64,000 nucleotides of DNA from NCBI GenBank assembly GCA_965230425.1, contig CBDDKW010000024.1:1-64000 (forward strand), in the 5' to 3' direction. Under the pieces are notes generated by a model. It did not search any database. It saw only the letters and a program-made list of their open reading frames with translations, and was not told the origin of the DNA. Shown in pieces: positions 44,684 to 52,030 of this stretch (its first letter is position 1; each line of letters starts with the position of its first letter). Source of the DNA: CBDDKW01 sp965230425. GTDB taxonomy: Bacteria; Pseudomonadota; Gammaproteobacteria; UBA1113. Position numbers and translations under genes: made by a program.

Positions 44684-45930
44684 TTCATTGTCACCCGTGT
44701 TGGCACTGGCGCAGTGGATTCATAGCGTGTATACAGTGGCATTAATAAGAAAAACCCGAAATAAATCACCGTACCGATACGCGCCAGCCACGCAGCGACC
44801 GGTGTCACATGGACTGTGCCTAAATAGCTAAGCATCACAAAACTTAGGGTAAATAGCGTTAAGGCGATTTTGTAAGATACGCCGCGATAACGAATGGACT
44901 TCACCGGACAGCGATCTAACCAAGGCAAAAAGAACAGGATCACAATTGCCGCCCCCATGACGATGACCCCCACCAGCTTATCCGGAATCGCGCGCAACAT
45001 GGCATAAAAAGGTGTCATATACCATACAGGGGCAATATACAGCGGCGTTTTTAATGGATCAGCGGGGGTAAAATTCGCGTGCTCGAGAAAGTAACCACCC
45101 ATCTCGGGAGCAAAAAATACAATCCCCAAAAACAACACCATAAAAATCCCATAGCCCAGCAAATCTTTACTGGTGTAATAAGGATGAAAGGGGATCCCAT
45201 CCCTTGGAACTCCCTGTTCATCGACATTATCATGAATCTCCACTCCATCAGGATTATTCGATCCCACATGATGGAGAGAAGTAATATGTAGCCAGACAAG
45301 GCCAATAAACAACAAAGGTATCCCTGCCACATGTAAGGCAAAGAAACGCCCTAAGGTCGCACCAGAGACGTTATAATCGCCTCGCACCCACATAGCTAAG
45401 CCATCACCAATCCCCGGTATGGCAGAAAACAATGACGTAATTACTTGCGCAGCCCAATAAGACATTTGCCCCCAAGGTAATAAATATCCCATGAAGGCTT
45501 CCGCCATGAGAATGACATACAAGACTACCCCTACGAGCCAAAGCATTTCCCGCGGATTTTTATAGGAGCCATACAATAAGGCCCGAAACATATGTAAATA
45601 AATCACGATAAAAAAGGCCGAGGCTCCCGTTGAATGGACATAACGTAATAACCAACCTAAGTGCACATCACGCATGATATATTCCACAGAGGCAAAGGCG
45701 TGCTCTGGCGTGGGTACGTAAAACATGGCGAGCCAAATACCACTGAGAAATTGCGTGGCAGTTAATAGCAAAGCCAGAGAACCAAAGAAATACCACATAT
45801 TGAAATTTTTCGGGGCATAATATTCAGATAAATGATCACGCCATAATTTACATAGCGGGAAACGCTCATCGAACCAATGAAATAAGCGACTCTTTGGCAT
45901 TTCATGCTCAGTGGATTGATTATGCTCCAT
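44680..45930 (-). CDS. petB: Cytochrome b of the bc1 complex
   Basis: 416 aa integral membrane subunit with about eight helices, carrying hemes bL and bH and the quinone sites. Heme-ligand regions are visible in LRYVHSTGASAFFIVIYLHMFRALLYGSY and FALHVAGIPLLFIGLVWLHITSLHHVGSNNP. The Qo-site motif is PVWY rather than the PEWY of mitochondria, a variant found in beta- and gammaproteobacteria. It overlaps petA by one base (TAATG) and petC by four. Confidence 0.97.
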   Translation of the reverse strand: MEHNQSTEHEMPKSRLFHWFDERFPLCKLWRDHLSEYYAPKNFNMWYFFGSLALLLTATQFLSGIWLAMFYVPTPEHAFASVEYIMRDVHLGWLLRYVHSTGASAFFIVIYLHMFRALLYGSYKNPREMLWLVGVVLYVILMAEAFMGYLLPWGQMSYWAAQVITSLFSAIPGIGDGLAMWVRGDYNVSGATLGRFFALHVAGIPLLFIGLVWLHITSLHHVGSNNPDGVEIHDNVDEQGVPRDGIPFHPYYTSKDLLGYGIFMVLFLGIVFFAPEMGGYFLEHANFTPADPLKTPLYIAPVWYMTPFYAMLRAIPDKLVGVIVMGAAIVILFFLPWLDRCPVKSIRYRGVSYKIALTLFTLSFVMLSYLGTVHVTPVAAWLARIGTVIYFGFFLLMPLYTRYESTAPVPTRVTMK

Positions 45931-46511
45931 TAAGCCACCCCTTGGTCATCGCCGATAAGCACGGTGGTCTCATTGAGAAAACGGTAGGGAGGTACTTCTA
46001 GGTTGATAGGCGCTGGAACCCCAGTAAATACGCGCCCAGCTAAATCGAATTTAGACCCATGGCAGGGGCAATAAAAGCCACCAGGCCAATCCGGACCCAA
46101 TTCCCCAATACCAGGCACAAATGTTGGCGCACAGCCAAGATGGGTACAAATACCCACCAAAATTAAATATTCAGGATTCACCGAGCGGTGCAGGTTTTTA
46201 GCATAATTAGGCTGCTGCTCAGCCACAGAATTCGGATCGCGTAGCTTTTGAGTCACCTCAGCAAGGCTATCAAGCATGGCTTGGGTACGGCGAATGATCC
46301 AGACCGGCTTACCGCGCCACTCTACGACAATGCGCTCCCCAGCTTCTAATTGGCTCAAATCTACCTCTACCGGCGCACCTGCAGCCATCGCACGCTCACT
46401 AGGCATCCACGAAGCTACAAAAGGTACAGCCGCCATAGCGGCGCCTATACCAGCAAGTAAATTAGTCCCATAGCTAAGAAAACGTCGTCGATCTTTATCA
46501 AAAGTGGCCAT
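45930..46511 (-). CDS. petA: Rieske iron-sulfur protein
   Basis: 193 aa. An N-terminal twin-arginine-like start (DKDRRRFLSYG) and a membrane helix (LAGIGAAMAAVPFVASW) anchor it. The cluster-binding boxes CTHLGC and CPCHGS carry the two Cys and two His ligands of the 2Fe-2S center. The hinge is Ala/Gly-rich. First gene of petABC, expressed downstream of the rpsI terminator. Confidence 0.97.
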   Translation of the reverse strand: MATFDKDRRRFLSYGTNLLAGIGAAMAAVPFVASWMPSERAMAAGAPVEVDLSQLEAGERIVVEWRGKPVWIIRRTQAMLDSLAEVTQKLRDPNSVAEQQPNYAKNLHRSVNPEYLILVGICTHLGCAPTFVPGIGELGPDWPGGFYCPCHGSKFDLAGRVFTGVPAPINLEVPPYRFLNETTVLIGDDQGVA

Positions 46512-46613
46512 CCTGGCTCCTTGTCCCTATCCTTCAAGAAGAACACCCCCTGAAAATTACAACAACTGGGCCAAAGTCACAAGTCTTTCATGGATTTCTC
46601 TAGGGCTAAATAC

Positions 46614-46647
46614 GAAAAAGGCAAACCAAACTAGTATTTGGTTTGCC
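46614..46647 (-). terminator. Intrinsic terminator after rpsI
   Basis: Perfect 11-bp arms (GGCAAACCAAA and complement) with a 6-base loop. On the minus strand they are followed by a run of five T residues. It lies about 50 bases after the rpsI stop and about 100 before petA. The other side also has a short T-run, so weak bidirectional activity is possible. Confidence 0.8.
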
Positions 46648-46698
46648 TTTTGCTGTATTCACAATCTCGGACCACAAGCCCAAATATAAACGTTACGA

Positions 46699-47139
46699 TT
46701 ATCGTTTGGAGAATTGCTTATCTTTACGCGCTTTACGACGACCGACTTTCTTACGCTCAACCATACGTGCATCACGTGTTAAAAAGTCACCTTTACGACG
46801 CAGGGTACGACGAATAGAGTTTTCATTGCTGGCTTCGCCATCGCCACCTTCAGAACCGCCTTCTTCGTCAAAATCCACTAAAGCGCGTGCGATACCGTGG
46901 CGTAAAGCACCCGCTTGGCCGCTTAAACCGCCGCCTTTCACCGTCGCATAAATATCAAATTTATCAGTCATTTCAACCGCTTCTAAGGGTTGACGAATGA
47001 TCATGCGTGCTGTTTCACGAGGAAAATAGTCATCAATGGCTCTACCGTTAACGGTGATTTCACCACTGCCGGGACGCAAAAACACCCGAGCAACGGATTC
47101 TTTACGACGACCTGTACCATAATTTTGTTTAATTGCCAT
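46699..47139 (-). CDS. rpsI: Ribosomal protein S9 with an acidic insertion
   Basis: 146 aa; E. coli S9 has 130. It shows NYGTGRRKESVARVFLRPG, GGGLSGQAGALRHGIARAL, LTRDARMVERKKVGRRKARK and the P-site tail KQFSKR. The extra length is an insertion of about 15 residues (EGGSEGGDGEASNEN) between the RALVDFDE helix and SIRRTLRR. I chose the ATG at 47139, with GGAAG nine bases upstream, over an upstream in-frame start at 47157 that would sit in the rplM end. Cotranscribed with rplM. Confidence 0.96.
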   Translation of the reverse strand: MAIKQNYGTGRRKESVARVFLRPGSGEITVNGRAIDDYFPRETARMIIRQPLEAVEMTDKFDIYATVKGGGLSGQAGALRHGIARALVDFDEEGGSEGGDGEASNENSIRRTLRRKGDFLTRDARMVERKKVGRRKARKDKQFSKR

Positions 47140-47140
47140 A

Positions 47141-47587
47141 TTACTTTTCTTCCGCAAATAGTTCGATTGGCTTAGGTTGTTGAGCTTCGTTATTGTGCTC
47201 AGTACCTACATACAATTTAAGTTTCTTCAGCATAGCACGCCCGAGAGAGTTCTTAGGCAACATGCCTTTCACTGCAGCCTCTAAGACACGAAGAGGATCT
47301 TTTTCAATTAACTTTTCATAACTTATTGATTTTAAACCACCTGGGTAGCCAGTATGACGATAATACATCTTTTGTTTTGGCTTATTGTTACCCTTGATTT
47401 GCATCTTATCCACATTAACAACAACGATGTAATCACCGGTATCAACGTGTGGAGTGTATTCTGGCTTATGCTTACCACGTAGGCGGAAAGCAAGCTCACT
47501 AGCCAAACGACCTAGTACTGCATTTTTGGCATCAACCAACAGCCAATTACGTTCAACTGTCTCATTTTTAGCGCTAAAGGTTTTCAT
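47141..47587 (-). CDS. rplM: Ribosomal protein L13
   Basis: 148 aa large-subunit protein. It shows the start MKTFSAKNETVERNWLLVDA, LGRLASELAFRLRGKHKPEYTPHVDTGDYIVVVN, KMYYRHTGYPGGLKSI and MLPKNSLGRAMLKKLKLYVG. rplM-rpsI is a universal bacterial pair. The C-terminal end (ELFAEEK) is slightly longer than in E. coli. Confidence 0.98.
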   Translation of the reverse strand: MKTFSAKNETVERNWLLVDAKNAVLGRLASELAFRLRGKHKPEYTPHVDTGDYIVVVNVDKMQIKGNNKPKQKMYYRHTGYPGGLKSISYEKLIEKDPLRVLEAAVKGMLPKNSLGRAMLKKLKLYVGTEHNNEAQQPKPIELFAEEK

Positions 47588-47678
47588 TGAATATATCCTG
47601 AACAGAAACCATACATATTTTTATAAATGAGGGCGGATTCTACATAAGCCAGCACAAATAAACAAGACCCTGAGCTAA

Positions 47679-47999
47679 TTATTCTCTCTTATCCACCAAT
47701 AATCGCTCAACTACGCCCCCTTCTATAATATGTACTTGAATGATTTCCTCAATATCTGCCTGATTTGCATAGTTATACCATGTGCCCTCAGGGTAAATTA
47801 GCACCATAGGGCCTTCATCACAGCGGCCTAAACAGCCGGACTTACTCACTCGCACCTTGCCCTCACCCGCAAGATACAGACTGCGCAACCGTTGCTTGGC
47901 ATAAGCGCACATGGTTTCAGCATCAGCCTGCTGACAACATTTTTTACCATTACTGCGCTGATTTGTGCAAAAGAAAATATGCTTTTGATAAAAACTCAT
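47679..47999 (-). CDS. Thioredoxin-fold 2Fe-2S ferredoxin
   Basis: 106 aa. Four cysteines in the spacing of thioredoxin-like 2Fe-2S proteins (HIFFCTNQR...GKKCC, then SKSGCLGRCDEGPMVLIYPEG, then WYNYANQADIEEIIQVHI). Such proteins occur as free ferredoxins in proteobacteria; the electron partner is unknown. I chose the ATG at 47999, with GAGG five bases upstream, over a GTG two codons earlier. It lies upstream of rplM on the same strand. Confidence 0.85.
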   Translation of the reverse strand: MSFYQKHIFFCTNQRSNGKKCCQQADAETMCAYAKQRLRSLYLAGEGKVRVSKSGCLGRCDEGPMVLIYPEGTWYNYANQADIEEIIQVHIIEGGVVERLLVDKRE

Positions 48000-48054
48000 A
48001 GTCACCTCATTGCTCTAGGCCTCTAAATTAATGCCTCTAGCTACTATTTTCAAG

Positions 48055-48185
48055 CCCTTATTCTCATCACAATTTTCACAAAAAAACAGGCCCGAAAGGG
48101 TAAAAAAGCGAAAAAACAGCAAAAAAACACAAAAAAACCTTAAAAAATAGTGAAAAAAGCCTAAAAAAACCTATACATCCGAAAA
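48055..48185. other. A-tract-rich upstream region of the H1-HU gene
   Basis: About 130 bases made mainly of A5-A7 runs separated by short CC, GC or CT steps, often about 10 bases apart. Such phased A-tracts are known to bend DNA and to attract nucleoid proteins. They sit before the gene for a Lys-rich nucleoid protein, so autoregulation is plausible but not shown. Confidence 0.4.
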
Positions 48186-48306
48186 TATTGTGTTATCTTT
48201 ACATAGCAACTAACTTGCTGTTTGCATTTATCTTTTTGTTTAATCGCACGCAGCCATTTAGTTTTTTTACTTTTAACCTTTTGGGGAACTATTAGAGGAT
48301 ATAAAC

Positions 48307-48861
48307 ATGGCTAGAACAGCAAAGAAAACAACACGGAAGACAACAGCTAAGAAAGCACCTGCTAAGAAAAAAACAGTTGCTAAAAAAGCTACCGCAAAGA
48401 AAACTACAGCTAAGAAAAAAACTGTAGCTAAAAAACCAGCAGCTAAGAAAACAGTAGCTAAAAAAACCACTGCCAAGAAAACAGCAGCAAAAAAAACCAC
48501 CGCTAAAAAAGCAGTGAAAAAAGTTGCAGCAACTGTGACCAAAATTCCTACATACAAAGAAGCTTCAACAAAAACTGAAATTATGAAAACCATCACCGAT
48601 ATGACTGGCGTTCCTAAGAAAGACGTTGTATCTGTTGTTGAATGCCTCGGTGAAATCATCAATGGCCACGTACGTCCACGTGCAGTTGGTAAATTCAACT
48701 TCTTTGGTTTATTCACCATCGATATTAAGAAAAAGCCAGCTACTAAAGCACGTAAAGGCATTAACCCATTCACAGGTGAAGAAATCATGATTAAAGCGAA
48801 ACCAGCTCGCCGCGTCGTGAAAATCAAACCTCTGAAAAAACTCAAAGAAATGGCTGAGTAA
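48307..48861 (+). CDS. Histone H1-like/HU fusion nucleoid protein
   Basis: 184 aa. Residues 1-75 are a Lys/Ala/Thr tail of AKK-type repeats like eukaryotic histone H1 tails and bacterial Hc1/BpH proteins. Residues 76-165 resemble an HU/IHF-type domain (TKTEIMKTITDMTGVPKKDVVSVVECLGEII, VGKFNFFGLFTIDIKKKPATKARKGINPFTGEEIMIKAKPARR). This includes the DNA-arm GINPFTGE, equivalent to the RNPxTGE motif of HU. The C-terminus is again basic. It should bind DNA without sequence preference. AGAGGA precedes the ATG, and a strong terminator follows. Confidence 0.9.
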   Translation: MARTAKKTTRKTTAKKAPAKKKTVAKKATAKKTTAKKKTVAKKPAAKKTVAKKTTAKKTAAKKTTAKKAVKKVAATVTKIPTYKEASTKTEIMKTITDMTGVPKKDVVSVVECLGEIINGHVRPRAVGKFNFFGLFTIDIKKKPATKARKGINPFTGEEIMIKAKPARRVVKIKPLKKLKEMAE

Positions 48862-48884
48862 TCACCACTTCATAGAGCCTTAAC

Positions 48885-48922
48885 AAAAAACCGCCGCGAG
48901 TCCCACTCCCGGCGGTTTTTTT
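48885..48922 (+). terminator. Intrinsic terminator of the H1-HU gene
   Basis: A GC-rich stem CCGCCG/CGGCGG flanked by A6 on one side and T7 on the other, 24 bases after the stop codon. This is a textbook intrinsic terminator. Confidence 0.92.
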
Positions 48923-49351
48923 ATATAACAACCTCATAACCCCACACCTGAATAGCATAATCTTGCTCCAACATTAGTATTTACTGTAGCGTTTTAAGCA
49001 TGCCAGCGCATTTATTAAAACTAAGTAATAAGCATTATCAATAAGTTACTCAATATTTTGGCAGTTTCAATTGGTTCTTCTGTCAAGGTGAGTAAAAGGC
49101 GCTATCAGGGATAAATACTCGTAATATGCATAATTTCAATTTTCTAGCATGTTCTTTTCCGCCAAATGCGTACTTTAAATCTTGTCAATAGAGTCGCTAT
49201 TAACTGCTATTTAAAGTACGCATTTGACTAAAAATACCTGTGCTATAAAACCTAAATTATGCAAATTACGAGTATGGCGCAAGCTACAAAGTTACAACTG
49301 CGCAGATTTTTGGAGCAGGCATGCTTAAGACCGTATACTAGGCGACTCTTC
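48923..49351. other. Spacer between the H1-HU gene and the 610-aa effector-like gene
   Basis: About 430 bp with no gene. Its main feature is the nested inverted repeat at 49117-49273. The flanks are AT-rich without obvious structure. Confidence 0.5.
49117..49273. mobile_element. 157-bp nested inverted repeat, MITE-like
   Basis: Terminal 20-bp arms (49117-49136 and 49254-49273, ACTCGTAAT... with one mismatch) enclose an internal perfect 18-bp pair (49163-49180 and 49209-49226, CAAATGCGTACTTTAAAT). The element is non-coding, AT-rich and symmetric, as expected for a MITE or similar non-autonomous repeat. I cannot see a clear target-site duplication. Confidence 0.5.
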
Positions 49352-49384
49352 CTTAATGCAGACTTAATAAAATTCGGCTATAAT
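49352..49384 (+). promoter_or_regulatory. PmrA-box-like promoter of the 610-aa effector-like gene
   Basis: Two exact cTTAAT half-sites (TTAAT at 49353-49357 and 49364-49368), 11 bp apart. A perfect TATAAT -10 (49379-49384) begins ten bases after the second. This matches the PmrA-regulated promoter layout described for Legionella and Coxiella Dot/Icm genes. TATACTAGTATA, a 12-bp palindrome, lies between the -10 and the start codon. Confidence 0.6.
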
Positions 49385-49431
49385 CCTGCCATACTATACT
49401 AGTATAAAGTGTCAAATAGCGAGGAAAGACC

Positions 49432-51264
49432 ATGCCGCCAGTTGCTCCAGAATCAACATTGCCAGAACATTTGCAAACGCTTATTAAAAAGCAAGTCGCA
49501 GCCTATACAGCCAGCCTAACAGCCGAAGACAGCGAGCCAGCAGCTATCAAAGCTGAAGCCTTTGAATGGCGAAAAACATACAAGTCATCTAAAGAGTATA
49601 CGCTTGCACAACGTCAAGATTACCAAACTGGTACTGAAATCACCGACGAGATTACCAATGTAAATAACCTGCTCCTAAAAGAAGGTTTTGATGGCATCGC
49701 TGATGGCAAATCCTATGGTAGAGCAGTATCAGATGCAGCAACAAGCTTTATCAATTCAACGAAATTTACTCAAGCCTTCACTCCTGATGATCAAGGCAAA
49801 ATTGATGATAAAAAAACCACCGCTCAGCAAGCACAGCAAGCTCTAGAAGAAGCAAAACGCCGCATTGAATTAGAACGTCAAATTGTCATTAAAAAAGAAG
49901 CTGTCGCAGCCTATGAGTTACACACCCAATGGATCGATAATTTACTCACTGTGCCTGAACGTCAACGTATGTTACAAATGGCCGCCCTAAAAGAGTTGCA
50001 AGGTAAACACAATCATGCGCTCTACTCCGCAAAAGTAAAAGGGATCCCCAAAAACGTTAAATGGTCTGAAGACGTTCCTGGGGCATTAGTCGCTGATATT
50101 CCCTTCACAAATTACGCAGACTCAAAAATCAACCGTAATATACAGCAACATGGACACTACTATATTAAGCCAGGCATACATTATATTAAGGTCACTCCTA
50201 GTAATGATGGCAGTGGCAAAACAACTTTCCAATTCCAAGCAGGGACTTCATATGAAGATAAGTACGCAGCCTATGAGGCAGAAACCTTACGCTTTTTAGC
50301 GCAGGGCAAAACACGCTTTTTCCTTGGTGAAGTTAACCCACCAAAGTGTCGTCATGATCTTGCTGTTTTGATCAAAACCTATAATCCTAAGGCGGAAATC
50401 TTTGTTCGCAGAGAATTTGAGCGTGATGACAGCGGCAAACCTAAACGTGATGCCAATAACAAACCCATAGAAAAACCACCCATCCCCTTCAGTAATGATC
50501 CTGATGGTGGTTTAGATATGGCAGCTATTAATATGGAAGCAAATAAAAAAACCGCTGCAGCTATCGACAGTTTTGCTAAAGCAACACAAGCACCTATTGA
50601 TACCACTGGCATGGGCAAACAGGAATTAAAAGCAGCGCAGGAACGTGCTCGCTTTAGCCCACAAAGTAAATTAAACCCGGCTGATGCTACTCGTTTACGT
50701 CAAGATCGTCAGGATATACAAGAAGAAATCGATAAACTTAATGCACAAATAACCCAATTAGAACAACAACAAGCTCAAGCGCCTAGCAACCAACACAATG
50801 CTGGCCAACCTGGCGGCGGCATCGGCTTAGGTCCCGCGAGTGGTGAAAACCCAGGTCCCGCAGGTCCAAACCTCAATGATGGTCCAGGTACACCACCACC
50901 GCCAAGTGGCAGTAATCCTGGCGGTGGACAAGCTAGCCGCAACGTCCCTGATCCTGGTAATCCTCCTGCAAATGATTTAGCTGCAGCATTGCAGAACTTG
51001 ATGCGAAGCTCTGCTAACCCTGAAAGTAGCGCACTTCCCAGTGGTGCAAGAGAGCAATTTGGGGAAAATACAGCCGCTAAAGCACGACAACATCAACCTA
51101 CTGGCACACCTTCTCTTAAAGATTCTATGTTAAGTACCGCATCACAATCACAGAGCGGTGCAACAACGGAAAGTGATAATAACACTGCTACAGAGGATCC
51201 AGTAGATCAAGACCTTAAACGTCGATTGGATGCATTAAGAGGCAAAGGCCCAGGTAGTAGATAA
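49432..51264 (+). CDS. Effector-like protein, 610 aa, ending GPGSR
   Basis: No family recognised. Residues 1-190 are helical and charged (KTTAQQAQQALEEAKRRIELERQ coiled coil in two parts). Residues 190-330 look like a folded alpha/beta domain (GHYYIKPGIHYIKV, LRFLAQGKTRFFLGEVNPPKCRHDLAVL). Residues 330-440 are helical with a coiled coil (RQDIQEEIDKLNAQITQLE). Residues 450-610 are Pro/Gly/Asn-rich and disordered. The end, LRGKGPGSR, resembles the GPGTR end of the 31993-35355 product. No signal or membrane segment. GAGGAAAG precedes the ATG, and a PmrA-like box drives it. I infer a secreted effector; activity unknown. Confidence 0.75.
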   Translation: MPPVAPESTLPEHLQTLIKKQVAAYTASLTAEDSEPAAIKAEAFEWRKTYKSSKEYTLAQRQDYQTGTEITDEITNVNNLLLKEGFDGIADGKSYGRAVSDAATSFINSTKFTQAFTPDDQGKIDDKKTTAQQAQQALEEAKRRIELERQIVIKKEAVAAYELHTQWIDNLLTVPERQRMLQMAALKELQGKHNHALYSAKVKGIPKNVKWSEDVPGALVADIPFTNYADSKINRNIQQHGHYYIKPGIHYIKVTPSNDGSGKTTFQFQAGTSYEDKYAAYEAETLRFLAQGKTRFFLGEVNPPKCRHDLAVLIKTYNPKAEIFVRREFERDDSGKPKRDANNKPIEKPPIPFSNDPDGGLDMAAINMEANKKTAAAIDSFAKATQAPIDTTGMGKQELKAAQERARFSPQSKLNPADATRLRQDRQDIQEEIDKLNAQITQLEQQQAQAPSNQHNAGQPGGGIGLGPASGENPGPAGPNLNDGPGTPPPPSGSNPGGGQASRNVPDPGNPPANDLAAALQNLMRSSANPESSALPSGAREQFGENTAAKARQHQPTGTPSLKDSMLSTASQSQSGATTESDNNTATEDPVDQDLKRRLDALRGKGPGSR

Positions 51265-51277
51265 TGAAACCAAGCTG

Positions 51278-51961
51278 TCAGCCAGGCCGCTTAGTAGGCG
51301 CGCCGGTGCCAGTGACAATAGGCTTGGCAGGTGGATACAAAGTACCCGTACGAAGTTTCATCACCCAATTACGCACTACTTGGTCTTCCTTACTCGGCTC
51401 AAAGCCCTTTAAGCTAAAACCATGTTCAGAGGCAGCAATCCAAGCCATACGTTGCATAGGGTAAAAACCAGTAATCACTTCAGCAGCGCGCCAGCCTAGT
51501 AACATAGCTAGTTCAATCATTTCAAAGGCAACATCAGTATATTGTTTGACGATCGTACCACTGCCACCTTCATCCCCCCCGTCGCCGCCCTCATCTTCAC
51601 GTTCTTGCTGACGTTGACGCTGCTTCATCTCCACTAATTGTTGCAGGAGTAATTCATGACCACCAGAATATATCACTGTCCCATAGCTGTGCATAATCCA
51701 ACCATTTTGAGCATGCACGACTTTTGCTTCAGTACCTGCATCAATATACGGGTAATCCGCATCACAGATTTGCAAGAAAGGATAACGGCTCAGTAAGAAA
51801 TAAAACTCTTGCGGAGTAATCGGACGCGAGAAAATACTCTCATAAGCTTTAGAAATATCATCCTTTAATTTATCAGCAGCCGCATTTTTACCGGGTGTAG
51901 CCCCTGTAGGGCTTAATTCACCCTCATTACCACCTTGGCCCTGGTCATCCTTATCTGCCAT
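51278..51961 (-). CDS. Hypothetical protein with Gly/Asp/Glu-rich linker
   Basis: 227 aa, no family recognised. Residues 1-30 are polar and Gly-rich. Residues of about 40-115 look folded (ESIFSRPITPQEFYFLLSRYPFLQI, VVHAQNGWIMHSYGTVIYSGGHELLLQQL). A linker of Gln/Arg/Glu then Gly/Asp follows (DEGGDGGDEGGSG). A C-terminal helical part has FEMIELAMLLGWRAAEVITGFYPMQRMAWIAASEHGF. I chose the ATG at 51961, with GGAG six bases upstream, over a GTG at 51973. It converges with the effector-like gene, 13 bases away. Own promoter at 51998-52026. Confidence 0.7.
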   Translation of the reverse strand: MADKDDQGQGGNEGELSPTGATPGKNAAADKLKDDISKAYESIFSRPITPQEFYFLLSRYPFLQICDADYPYIDAGTEAKVVHAQNGWIMHSYGTVIYSGGHELLLQQLVEMKQRQRQQEREDEGGDGGDEGGSGTIVKQYTDVAFEMIELAMLLGWRAAEVITGFYPMQRMAWIAASEHGFSLKGFEPSKEDQVVRNWVMKLRTGTLYPPAKPIVTGTGAPTKRPG

Positions 51962-51997
51962 ATGCTGCTCCACACTGTTTAAACGTCATAATACCTA

Positions 51998-52026
51998 AGT
52001 ATAACCAGCATTAGTATGGTTGTCAT
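51998..52026 (-). promoter_or_regulatory. Promoter of the 227-aa hypothetical gene
   Basis: On the minus strand ATGACA (52021-52026), a 17-bp spacer and TATACT (51998-52003), each five of six matches to consensus. It lies about 36 bases before the start codon and close to the zapE stop, so the gene can be expressed independently of zapE. Confidence 0.65.
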
Positions 52027-52030
52027 CTCA

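Noticed and set aside
48273..48845. 190-codon minus-strand ORF opposite the H1-HU gene
   Set aside because: It is the antisense of a Lys/Ala codon-rich gene, which yields Phe/Leu/Val-rich frames; no ribosome-binding site, and the plus-strand gene has clear HU homology and a terminator.
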